A DNA stretch of 10,516 nt, taken from Hyphomicrobiales bacterium (GTDB lineage Bacteria > Pseudomonadota > Alphaproteobacteria > Rhizobiales > Beijerinckiaceae). Both the position numbers and the translations under genes were made by a program. Positions within the stretch are counted from its first letter, which is position 1, and every line of letters begins with the position of its first letter. Of this stretch, positions 1 through 6,133 are shown one piece after another. Location of the stretch: contig JAQGKM010000285.1 of the NCBI GenBank assembly GCA_028290125.1, positions 1 through 10,516 of the forward strand, in the 5' to 3' direction. The notes below the pieces were generated by a model. The model did no database searches. It had not been told where the DNA came from and was given only the letters and a program-made list of their open reading frames with translations.

Positions 1-150
1 TGCGCGACCCCCACCCCGCTCGGGCTTCGCCCGAGTCGCCCTCCCCACAAGGGGGAGGGAAAGGCGCTCGGTTACGATGCGGAGTGTTCTCCAGCGACGA
101 TTGCGGTTCCCCTCCCCCTTGTGGGGAGGGGCTAGGGGTGGGGGTCGTGA
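1..150. repeat. Palindromic intergenic repeat, full copy (two inverted arms)
   Basis: The left arm, 1-76, has two internal hairpins: CTCGGGC/GCCCGAG around a TTC loop, and CCCTCCCC (39-46) with GGGGAGGG (52-59). The right part holds CCCCTCCCC (109-117) with GGGGAGGGG (123-131), then GGGGTGGGGGTCG (135-147), which is the exact reverse complement of positions 5-17. The stretch can therefore fold back on itself as one long nested palindrome. It resembles the REP/MITE-like palindromic elements scattered between genes in Rhizobiales. No ORF or transposase lies inside. The left end may extend beyond the window, so the true boundary is unknown. Confidence 0.75.
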
Positions 151-255
151 GGCGGCTGCCCGTTGGCGCGATCCAAAGCCGCGGATTCGCAATTTCAGTT
201 CAGGGATCAGCTTAAAGACTACGGCCAACGCTCATGCTTAGCAAAGCTGAAGCGT
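151..255. other. Spacer between the two repeat copies
   Basis: Together with the flanking repeats this makes 326 bases without a gene at the left edge. The 105-bp spacer shows no start codon with a ribosome-binding site, no credible coding frame, no tRNA-like fold and no recognisable regulatory motif. Confidence 0.5.
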
Positions 256-331
256 TGCGCGACCCCCACCCCGCTCGGGCTTCGCCCGAGTCGCCCTCCC
301 CACAAGGGGGAGGGAAAGGCGCTCGGTTACG
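256..331. repeat. Direct repeat, second (half) copy of the palindromic element
   Basis: Positions 256-331 match positions 1-76 base for base, at an offset of 255. Only the left arm is present; the inverted right arm seen at 109-150 is missing. The copy carries the same two hairpins and could act as a transcription end or mRNA 3' stabiliser for the minus-strand MFS gene. Its last bases supply the TAA stop (327-329) and two bases of the last sense codon of that gene. Confidence 0.85.
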
Positions 332-1565
332 CCCGCGCCTTATCCTGCATCGGCGTGAAGAACACGAACAGGTTCGCGATCACGATAGTGCCGGCAAGGA
401 AGTAGAACGCGCTCATGATGCCGTAGCGGTCGGCGAGGAGCCCGGCGCAATAGGGGCCGATCGCCTGCCCGACCGCCTGCATGCCGAACATCACGCCGAT
501 GGCGCTGCCGCCCATGTTGCGCGGCGTGGCGTCGAGCAGCCAGGCCTGCAGCACGGCGCGGATCGAGAACAGGAAGAAGCCGAGCAGCGCGATCATCAGG
601 ACGAACAGCTCCGAGCCGCCCGTGAAGATCATCGCCACCAGCACCAGCGCCGTCATCGAGAAGCTCGACATGATGATCTGGCGGCGGCCCATCTTGTCCG
701 ACAGATGCCCGGCGATCGGCGCCGCGGCGAAGCCCGCCGCCTGCACCGCGAACATGCACATGCCGACCCAGAACGCCGAATAGCCCATGGCATTGGCGAG
801 ATAGAGCGGCAGGAAGGTCATCAGCGCCGATTGCGTCAGCGCACGGAAGGCCGATCCCATCGACACCATGACGAGGATGCGGCTCTTCAGCAGCGTGCCG
901 AAGGATGCGAACAGCGCCCTGCCCTTCAGCAGGTCCTTGTCGTCGGTCTTGCCGGCCTTCTTTTCGGCGGTGTGGATGCGCCCGACATAGAGCAGGATCG
1001 CGACCGACATCAGGATGCCGGGAATGACGTTGACGATCACCACGTCGCGCCAGGAGAACATCGTCAGCAGGAAGCCCACCGCGAGCGGCGCGACGGCGTC
1101 GCCGAAATTGCCGCCCATGCCGTGAAACGACATGACGAGACCCTTGCGCTCGGGAAAGCGGTCGGCCAGCCACGGGATCGCCGTCGGGTGCCAGAAATTG
1201 TTGCCGATGCCGACCAGCACCGCGCAGGTAAGGATCATCCAGTAGGCGTGGGCGAAGCCCATCACGAGATACGGGAAGCCGATCCAGAACAGCGAGATCG
1301 CCATCAGCAATCCCTTGCGGCCGAACGAATCGACGAAGATGCCGCCGGGAATGTTGGCGATGGCGCCGGCAGCATACTGGAAGGCGATGATCGCGCCGAT
1401 CTGGCTGTAGTTGAGGCCCATCTCGTTGCCGATGAGCGGCAGCAGAAGATAGAAGGTCGCGGGATACCAGTGGGTCAGCGCGTGGCCGGTGCAGACGACC
1501 CAGACTTCGGTGAAGGATTTGCGGACGGGCTTTTCTTCTTCTACGCCGGTCGTGATCGCGGTCAT
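327..1565 (-). CDS. MFS permease, Fsr (fosmidomycin resistance)-like
   Basis: This predicted 12-helix inner-membrane transporter has 412 aa, a normal length for the Major Facilitator Superfamily. Motif-A-like loops appear at residues 79-85 (DSFGRKG) and 289-295 (SDKMGRR), one in each half, with a hydrophilic central loop at about 200-215 (EKKAGKTDDKD). The NFWHPTA segment (123-129) followed by FHGMGGNFGDAVAPL (147-161) resembles the fosmidomycin-resistance (Fsr) branch, which acts in drug or small-molecule efflux. The substrate cannot be read from sequence. The ATG start is preceded by a strong GAGGAGG. It lies 90 bp downstream of ftrD on the same strand with no clear terminator between, so read-through from the iron operon is possible. 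The stop codon is inside a repeat copy (256-331). Confidence 0.88.
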   Translation of the reverse strand: MTAITTGVEEEKPVRKSFTEVWVVCTGHALTHWYPATFYLLLPLIGNEMGLNYSQIGAIIAFQYAAGAIANIPGGIFVDSFGRKGLLMAISLFWIGFPYLVMGFAHAYWMILTCAVLVGIGNNFWHPTAIPWLADRFPERKGLVMSFHGMGGNFGDAVAPLAVGFLLTMFSWRDVVIVNVIPGILMSVAILLYVGRIHTAEKKAGKTDDKDLLKGRALFASFGTLLKSRILVMVSMGSAFRALTQSALMTFLPLYLANAMGYSAFWVGMCMFAVQAAGFAAAPIAGHLSDKMGRRQIIMSSFSMTALVLVAMIFTGGSELFVLMIALLGFFLFSIRAVLQAWLLDATPRNMGGSAIGVMFGMQAVGQAIGPYCAGLLADRYGIMSAFYFLAGTIVIANLFVFFTPMQDKARA

Positions 1566-1655
1566 ACGTCCTCCTCGCGCGCCGGAACCGCGGGCGGTGT
1601 CCCTCTTGGCGGGGCGCAGCGTCGGATTCTCAAGGCTTTGTGAGGCTGTGTAGAC

Positions 1656-3065
1656 TCAAACCGGCCAGAAGAGAAGCGCCCACGAGGCGCAACCGATGGC
1701 CGCAGCAGCCGCCACCGCAACGCTCGCGCCAAGCCGCCGCATCATGTTGCCGGCATACAGGCCTGCGACGCGCCAGCCGAGCCAGACCGACCATGCGCCC
1801 GCGCCGAGGATGATCGCGGCGCGGATCGACGCGACGAAGGACAGCTCCAGACCTTCCGAGCGCAGCATGGTGACGGTGAGCGCCGACAGGCCGAGGAACA
1901 CGCCCGCGCCGGCGATCGGGATCAGCACTTGCGCCAGATGGTGGAAGCGCTGCGCGCTCCACTTGCCGAGCATGGCCGTCGCGGCGGCGAGACTGGCGCT
2001 GACGCCGGCGCCGATCAGCACCGCGGAACCGATGATGTAGCCGACCAGAAGCACGCCATCGAGCGGCGTCAGCATGTCGTTGTTGGCCGGATAATTCGTC
2101 AGCATCCACCACGGCAGGTGCGGCTCCAGCGGCCACGTCCAGCCCATGTCGAGCAATTGCTCGGCGAGCACCTGCTTCACGTCGACGAAGAGGTCGCTCG
2201 AAGACCAGTGGAACGCGCCAGCGGCGACGCCCATCAGGCCGAAGACGATCAGCACCGTATCCCACGGCTTGGCGCGCAGGCCCGCGACATGCACGATCTC
2301 ATGCATCGGCGAGCGGCGCGACAGCGTGACGGCGCCGCGGAAGCCGCTGCAGCGCCCGCACATATGGCAAAGGCTGGCGCCCTTCATGGTGGGGATCGGG
2401 ACCAGCGGCGCGCAATTCACGTAGGGCGAAACGTGGTCCGCCGGCTTCTTCCACTTGCGCCACGTTTCCTGATCGACGCGGAAATGCACGGGAGCCAGTT
2501 TCGACAGCAGGCCGAACACGCCCGTCACCGGACACAAGTAGCGGCACCAGACGCGCTTCGAGCGGCCGTAGAGATAACCCACGATGATGGCGCCCACGGT
2601 CGAGCCGCCAAGGATCAGCAGCGCCGGGCCGGGATATTGGTAGACGCTGACCATCTGCCCGTAGATCGTCGTCAGCGCGAAGGCGACGAACGGCCAGCCC
2701 GCCCACGTCAGCCAGCGCGGCACCGCAAAACTCTTGCCGTGTTCACTGGCGACTTCCGACAGCGCGCCCTCGGGGCACAAAAGTCCGCACCAGAGCCGCC
2801 CGACCAGCACCATCGACAGCAGCACGAACGGCCACCAGACGCCCCAGAAGGCGAATTGCGCAAAGAGCGTGATGTCCGTCCAGATATGCGCGGCGCGCGG
2901 GGGCAGCGGCAGGAACGCCGGCACGGCGATCAGCGCGACGTAGACGACCACCACGGCCCATTGCAGCGCGCGGATCGTCTTCTGGTGACGCATCAGCCAA
3001 TCGCCGGTCGCCGCCAGAAGGCGGTCGATTCCGTGCGGGCCAATCTCCGGCGCGGCCATCGTCAT
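1656..3065 (-). CDS. ftrD: FtrD-like membrane ferredoxin (4Fe-4S, NapH/CcoG-type)
   Basis: This is a 469-aa polytopic membrane protein. It has two CxxxCP motifs typical of NapH/NosR/CcoG-type membrane ferredoxins, C93-C97-P98 and C174-C178-P179. A later cluster has C218 and C233xxC236xxC239. In Bordetella and Brucella FtrABCD, FtrD is thought to accept or pass electrons during Fe(II) oxidation and permeation, and that role is inferred here from family and position. About ten hydrophobic segments are visible, roughly five before the second CxxxCP and the rest after residue 260. The start ATG overlaps the ftrC stop as ATGA, with AGGAAG upstream, indicating translational coupling. The last ferredoxin motif lacks the usual CxxxCP ending, so one cluster may be atypical. 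Stop is TGA. Confidence 0.87.
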   Translation of the reverse strand: MTMAAPEIGPHGIDRLLAATGDWLMRHQKTIRALQWAVVVVYVALIAVPAFLPLPPRAAHIWTDITLFAQFAFWGVWWPFVLLSMVLVGRLWCGLLCPEGALSEVASEHGKSFAVPRWLTWAGWPFVAFALTTIYGQMVSVYQYPGPALLILGGSTVGAIIVGYLYGRSKRVWCRYLCPVTGVFGLLSKLAPVHFRVDQETWRKWKKPADHVSPYVNCAPLVPIPTMKGASLCHMCGRCSGFRGAVTLSRRSPMHEIVHVAGLRAKPWDTVLIVFGLMGVAAGAFHWSSSDLFVDVKQVLAEQLLDMGWTWPLEPHLPWWMLTNYPANNDMLTPLDGVLLVGYIIGSAVLIGAGVSASLAAATAMLGKWSAQRFHHLAQVLIPIAGAGVFLGLSALTVTMLRSEGLELSFVASIRAAIILGAGAWSVWLGWRVAGLYAGNMMRRLGASVAVAAAAAIGCASWALLFWPV

Positions 3066-3913
3066 GCGGGCTTCCTGACCTGCGCCGGCGCAAAGCGGGC
3101 GAACAGAAGGTAGACGCCGATCCAGTAGACGCACATCACGGCCACTTCCACCACATCGGGCCGTGCGCGATAGCCGGTGAGCGCGGCGATCAGCCCGCCG
3201 ATCGGCCCATTGTCCGGCAGGATGGCGGACGTATCCCAGAGCTTGCCAGGCGGCGCATTGATATAGCCCAGGCTGACGAGGTGATCGAAGCCCGAAACGA
3301 ACAGCGACGCGGCGAGAAACAGCAGCATGATTTCGGTGATGCGGAAGAAGGTGCGCCAGTCGAGCACGCGACTGCCGACCTGCAGCAGCGCGTAAGTGGC
3401 GCCAGCCAGCGCGAAGCCCAGCGCAATGGCGAGGCTCGACATCAGCACCGAGCCGCCGCTGCCGGCCGCGAGCGTGCCGTAGAGAAAGATGACCGTCTCG
3501 CTGCCTTCGCGCGCCACGGCGATCATCGCCAGGACAAACACGCCCCACCAGCTGGATGAATCGGCCGCGCGTTGCAGCGAGCCTTCGAGATCGCGCTTCA
3601 GCGTGCGGCCGTTGCGCTTCATCCACAGCACCATCTGGACGATGAGCACGGCGGCGACCAGCACCGCGATGGTCTGGTAGAGCTCCTGCGCCTCGTCGTC
3701 GATCTGTTCGGAGAAGAACAGGATCGCGGCGCCAAACAGCACGGCCGCCAGCAGCCCGGCTCCCACGCCCGACCACAGCCAGCGATGGCCCGTGCGCCGC
3801 GCCTGCGGGTCGGCCTGCTGCTGCAGCCACGTGTTGAGGATGCCGACGACCAGCAGCGCTTCGACGCTTTCGCGCCAGATGATGAAGATCACATTGCCGA
3901 GCTGGCTGGACAT
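3062..3913 (-). CDS. ftrC: FtrC, FTR1-family high-affinity iron permease
   Basis: This 283-aa inner-membrane permease belongs to the FTR1/EfeU family, with about seven hydrophobic helices. The two REXXE iron-binding motifs that define the family are present: RESVE at residues 14-18 in the first helix and REGSE at 135-139. An acidic stretch (SEQIDDEAQE, 68-77) lies in the first periplasmic-type loop. It would move iron into the cytoplasm after oxidation by the FtrB/FtrA partners. The frame stays open further upstream, but the start at MSSQLGN is chosen because it falls 5 nt after the ftrB stop and puts the first REXXE in its usual N-terminal place. It ends in a 4-nt overlap with ftrD. Confidence 0.93.
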   Translation of the reverse strand: MSSQLGNVIFIIWRESVEALLVVGILNTWLQQQADPQARRTGHRWLWSGVGAGLLAAVLFGAAILFFSEQIDDEAQELYQTIAVLVAAVLIVQMVLWMKRNGRTLKRDLEGSLQRAADSSSWWGVFVLAMIAVAREGSETVIFLYGTLAAGSGGSVLMSSLAIALGFALAGATYALLQVGSRVLDWRTFFRITEIMLLFLAASLFVSGFDHLVSLGYINAPPGKLWDTSAILPDNGPIGGLIAALTGYRARPDVVEVAVMCVYWIGVYLLFARFAPAQVRKPA

Positions 3914-3918
3914 GTTTC

Positions 3919-4257
3919 TTACTTCGCGATCAGCGTGGCCGGCGGCTGGCCCGGATGGAAGTCGTCGAAGAAATCGTAGCGGCCGGGCGCCAGCGTGCGG
4001 ATGACCAGCACCGACGAGGACTTCGGCGCCAGCACCTTTTCCTTCTTGAGTTCGAGGCTTTCGAACTCCGCTGGCGTGTCGCCGGTGTTGGACAATTCGA
4101 GGCGGATGCGGGTGTTGGCCGGCACCTCGAGCTCGCGCGGCGTGACGATGCCGTCCTTGAACTCGATCTTGAACGTCGGGTCGTCCGCCGCATGGGCGGG
4201 TGCGCCCGCGCAAAGCGCGAGCGCGAGAAGACCGAAAGCGAAACGCCTGATCATCAT
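3919..4257 (-). CDS. ftrB: FtrB, periplasmic cupredoxin-like protein
   Basis: This is a 112-aa exported protein. Its signal peptide is at residues 1-23 (MMIRRF, a hydrophobic core, then AHA), and a single cupredoxin-like domain (Cupredoxin_1, as in EfeO) covers about 28-112. The family role is that of a putative ferroxidase partner of the FTR1 permease. Features seen are AEFESLELKKEKVLAPKSSS at 63-82 and FHPG at 100-103. The mature part has no cysteine, so a classical type-1 copper site is absent; Glu, Met and His ligands would have to serve. The start is placed at tandem ATGs (4257 or 4254); AAGGGA lies 3 or 6 nt upstream, which slightly favours 4254. A TTG at 4281 overlaps the ftrA stop but would spoil the signal peptide. 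Confidence 0.88.
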   Translation of the reverse strand: MMIRRFAFGLLALALCAGAPAHAADDPTFKIEFKDGIVTPRELEVPANTRIRLELSNTGDTPAEFESLELKKEKVLAPKSSSVLVIRTLAPGRYDFFDDFHPGQPPATLIAK

Positions 4258-4277
4258 CTGTCCCTTACGAAGAACGC

Positions 4278-4814
4278 TCAATAAGCGCCCTTCTTGCCGG
4301 CCCCAGCGTAGGTGAAGTCATATTCGACCGTGATGGGCGCAAACCATTCGCCGACGCCCGTCTCCTTGTCGGTGTGACGGCCGAAATGCGCATGCGATCC
4401 CGGCGCGCCGGGCGGCGAGACGGTGAGCTTCAGCTTGTACTTGCCCGCGCCGGCCAGCTTGACGTTGTCGCCATAGTGCGGCCCGTCGTTGGCGACCATC
4501 GGCATGAACTCGCCCTTGGCGACTTCGGCGCCGTCCTTGGTGAGTTCGAACTTCACGTCGAGATAGGGAATCCAGTCGCCTTCCGCGTAGCCGTTCTTGT
4601 TGGCGCCGGTCGCCTTGATGTCGGCTTCCATGTGCACGTCGGATTCGGCGGCCGGGCGCATCATGCCGGCGGGCGCCATTTCGATCGGCTGCAGATAAAC
4701 GGCGGCGATTTCCATCCCGCCCTTCACCTGCGGCTTGCCGATCGGGATTTCCTTGGCGACGGCGGCGGCGCCGAACGCGAGAAGCGTCGCGGCGGCAATT
4801 GCGATTGAGCGCAT
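4278..4814 (-). CDS. ftrA: FtrA, P19-like periplasmic iron-binding protein
   Basis: This 178-aa protein belongs to the P19/Tpd/FetP family of periplasmic metal-binding proteins that feed FTR1-type permeases. The signal peptide is residues 1-20 (MRSIAIAAATLLAFGAAAVA). Family hallmarks are visible: LQPIEMAPAGMM (41-52), VHMEADI (60-66), EGDWIPYLDV (78-87), FMPMVANDGPHYGDNV (103-118) and the C-terminal HFGRHTDKETGVGEW (143-157). Candidate Cu/Fe ligands are E45, H61, M106 and H113, named here by position in the family pattern and not proven. Two in-frame ATGs lie close together. The one at 4814 is chosen because AAGGA sits 8 nt upstream, against only 2 nt for the ATG at 4820, and it gives a clean signal peptide. 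It lies 25 nt after bfr. Confidence 0.93.
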   Translation of the reverse strand: MRSIAIAAATLLAFGAAAVAKEIPIGKPQVKGGMEIAAVYLQPIEMAPAGMMRPAAESDVHMEADIKATGANKNGYAEGDWIPYLDVKFELTKDGAEVAKGEFMPMVANDGPHYGDNVKLAGAGKYKLKLTVSPPGAPGSHAHFGRHTDKETGVGEWFAPITVEYDFTYAGAGKKGAY

Positions 4815-4839
4815 GTTCATTGTCCTTCTTGTCGTGACG

Positions 4840-5319
4840 TCAGTCTTCGAGACCGCCGATGTGCTTCTGCGCATAGAGCTGCACGCCCACCTGCTTCACG
4901 AGCTCCATCTGGGTCTCGAGGAAGTCGATGTGGTGCTCCTCGTCCTTCGCAAGTTCCTCGAAGAGAATCTTGGAGACGCGGTCGTTGACGCTGTCGCAAT
5001 AGGACGCGGCTTCAAGATAAAGCGCGCGCGCGTCGAGTTCGGCCGCGAGATCGCTGTCCAGGATCTCTTCGATGTTCTGGCCGATGCGCAGCGGATCGAG
5101 CGCCTGCATGTTCGGGAAGCCATCGAGGAAGAGGATGCGATCGACGAAGCGATCGGCGTGGACCATTTCCTCGATGCTTTCCTTGCGCCAGGTCTTGGCG
5201 AGTTCCTTGTAGCCCCAATTGTCGAGCAGCCGGTAATGCAGCCAATATTGATTGATCGCGGTGAGTTCGCTGCGCAAACCGCGGTTCAAATATTCGATGA
5301 CCTTCGCATCACCCTTCAT
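4840..5319 (-). CDS. bfr: Bacterioferritin
   Basis: This is a 159-aa four-helix-bundle iron-storage protein of the usual family length, clearly similar to E. coli Bfr from the first residues (MKGDAKVIEYLN). All expected ligands are in place. The dinuclear ferroxidase centre is E18, E51, H54, E94, E127 and H130, with Y25 nearby, and the haem-binding methionine is M52. It should assemble as a haem-containing 24-mer that oxidises Fe(II) and stores ferric mineral in the cytoplasm. The ATG has a good GAGGAGAG upstream. It lies 11 nt after bfd, whose product would reduce the core, and 25 nt before ftrA, so storage and uptake genes appear co-transcribed. Confidence 0.97.
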   Translation of the reverse strand: MKGDAKVIEYLNRGLRSELTAINQYWLHYRLLDNWGYKELAKTWRKESIEEMVHADRFVDRILFLDGFPNMQALDPLRIGQNIEEILDSDLAAELDARALYLEAASYCDSVNDRVSKILFEELAKDEEHHIDFLETQMELVKQVGVQLYAQKHIGGLED

Positions 5320-5330
5320 ACAAACTCTCC

Positions 5331-5579
5331 TCAGGCGTCAGCCGTTTCGTGTTCCATCGCATGCGCCGGCAGGCAGTCGCACGCGCTGTCGCTCTTGCAG
5401 CAGGTAACTGCTGCGTTGTCCTTCAGGATCCCGCGAATGGTCGTGGCGCATCTCCCGCATCGGGGAGCGCAGCCGAGCGCCGTATAGACCTCCGCCGCAG
5501 TCCGGGGCGCTGAGGCCGACCCGTCGAGGCAGGATTTGACTTCGCCGTCCGTCAGTACGTTGCAGGAACACACGATCAT
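5331..5579 (-). CDS. bfd: Bacterioferritin-associated ferredoxin (Bfd), with Cys-rich tail
   Basis: This 82-aa [2Fe-2S] protein belongs to the BFD-like fold. The cluster ligands fit C4xC6 and C41xxC44 (MIVCSCN and PRCGRC), matching the CxC-x(n)-CxxC pattern of E. coli Bfd. The family role is to dock on Bfr at the haem and pass electrons that release stored iron as Fe(II). It is the first gene of the iron cluster and lies 11 nt before bfr. The E. coli protein is about 64 aa. This one has an additional C-terminal tail from about residue 56, with C60, C61, C67 and C69 followed by His/Glu-rich residues, which is unusual for the family. Additional cysteines are C17 and C37. The start ATG has a weak AGGG upstream. 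Confidence 0.93.
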   Translation of the reverse strand: MIVCSCNVLTDGEVKSCLDGSASAPRTAAEVYTALGCAPRCGRCATTIRGILKDNAAVTCCKSDSACDCLPAHAMEHETADA

Positions 5580-5594
5580 CGCCGACCCTAGCTA

Positions 5595-5613
5595 GTTTAG
5601 AATGATTAGAAAC
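5595..5613 (-). promoter_or_regulatory. Irr/ICE-like palindrome upstream of bfd
   Basis: On the minus strand this reads GTTTCTAATCATTCTAAAC, a 19-bp imperfect dyad with 7 of 9 paired positions, centred on 5604 and 16 bp upstream of the bfd ATG. It resembles the iron control element bound by Irr in Rhizobiales (TTTAGAA-N3-TTCTAAA); one half matches fully and the other in 5 of 7 bases. Irr is known to repress bacterioferritin genes when iron is scarce. The ATCATT core also has some resemblance to a Fur site. The assignment comes from inspection only. Confidence 0.45.
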
Positions 5614-5640
5614 TGCCATGATTTCAGTGACTTCCCGCCT

Positions 5641-5669
5641 CTGATGCCGTCAGGCTGGCGGCTTGTCAA
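5641..5669 (-). promoter_or_regulatory. Candidate sigma-70 promoter for the bfd-bfr-ftrABCD operon
   Basis: On the minus strand a perfect TTGACA (-35, 5669-5664) is followed 17 nt later by CATCAG (5646-5641), a poor -10. The spacer is almost filled by a dyad, GCCGCCAG-C-CTGACGGC (5662-5646), with one mismatch between the arms, which could be an operator. Transcription would start near 5634, leaving the ICE-like palindrome inside the early transcribed region. The weak -10 keeps confidence low. Confidence 0.3.
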
Positions 5670-5807
5670 TCGGCGCGGAGGCGCGTGGCGCATGTGTCGC
5701 GCCAATTTGAAAATCAGAACAATTCCAGACAAGCGCGCAGGCGGCGGAACTTGCACGGCTATGTCGCGCAGGTGCGACGCAGCATGTCGTTCAACAAAAA
5801 AATGGGA

Positions 5808-6074
5808 TCAGCTCTTCTTCGCCGGCTTTTCGCGCATCTTGAACCAGACGAGGTTCGACAGCATGGCAAGGCTCAGGCCATTGGCGACGATGATGACCCA
5901 GTCGCTGCGCATGAAGCCGTAGACGATCCACAGCGCGAGGCCAGCACTGAGCAGCAGCAGCATCTTCATGGAGATGTCGCCGGTCTCGTGCGTCTCCCAG
6001 GCCTTCTTGACCTGCGGAACATAGGAGATGGTCGTGCAAAAGGCGGCAAGGCCGCCAATGATGGTTTCAAACAT
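5808..6074 (-). CDS. SemiSWEET-type sugar transporter (PQ-loop/MtN3 family)
   Basis: This 88-aa membrane protein has three hydrophobic helices and one triple-helix bundle, which is the full length of a bacterial SemiSWEET. The PQ-loop motif is at residues 17-21 (SYVPQ), followed by TGDIS (31-35), LWIVYG (48-53, with W49) and N65 in the third helix. In characterised SemiSWEETs a Trp and an Asn at such places line the sugar pocket. It would work as a homodimer in the inner membrane and move mono- or disaccharides down their gradient; the substrate is unknown. It follows the SDR gene by 59 nt on the same strand. Its ribosome-binding site, GAGG, lies inside a strong hairpin. A run of seven T follows the stop but no hairpin precedes it. 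Confidence 0.9.
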   Translation of the reverse strand: MFETIIGGLAAFCTTISYVPQVKKAWETHETGDISMKMLLLLSAGLALWIVYGFMRSDWVIIVANGLSLAMLSNLVWFKMREKPAKKS

Positions 6075-6076
6075 GA

Positions 6077-6124
6077 GAACCTCAGCCGGAGAGGCCGGAC
6101 AATGCTGCGTCTCCGGTGAGGTTC
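6077..6124 (-). promoter_or_regulatory. Intergenic hairpin covering the SemiSWEET ribosome-binding site
   Basis: The arms TCTCCGGTGAGGTTC (6110-6124) and GAACCTCAGCCGGAGA (6077-6092) are complementary over 15 bp with one bulged base, around a 17-nt loop. In the minus-strand mRNA the 3' arm contains UGAGGU, the only Shine-Dalgarno-like sequence before the SemiSWEET ATG, which begins 2 nt after the arm ends. The fold should limit initiation on that gene and may also protect or end the SDR transcript. There is no T-run, so it is not a standard terminator. Confidence 0.7.
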
Positions 6125-6133
6125 CGGTACGGT

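Noticed and set aside
1..331. CRISPR array or transposon remnant
   Set aside because: Only two direct copies, 76 bp long and internally palindromic, with no regular spacers and no transposase fragment.
234..1643. 469-codon plus-strand frame opposite the Fsr-like MFS gene
   Set aside because: The product is rich in Arg, His, Glu and Asp repeats without any family motif, while the minus strand encodes a clear 12-helix transporter.
1656..3830. Possible fusion of ftrC and ftrD in one frame
   Set aside because: The ftrD frame stays open upstream, but that part reads as Arg-rich noise over ftrC. The real ftrC with both REXXE motifs is in another frame and ends with a normal ATGA overlap.
4815..4874. 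Longer N-terminus for ftrA from an upstream start
   Set aside because: It would overlap bfr and put polar residues before the signal peptide; the start at 4814 has a well-placed AAGGA.
5595..5613. Classical Fur box
   Set aside because: The ATCATT core is similar, but the outer bases and spacing fit the Irr/ICE dyad better; Fur/Mur binding cannot be excluded.
5796..5802. T7 run just after the SemiSWEET stop as a terminator
   Set aside because: No stable GC-rich hairpin directly precedes it on the minus strand; only a weak 5-bp stem lies further downstream.
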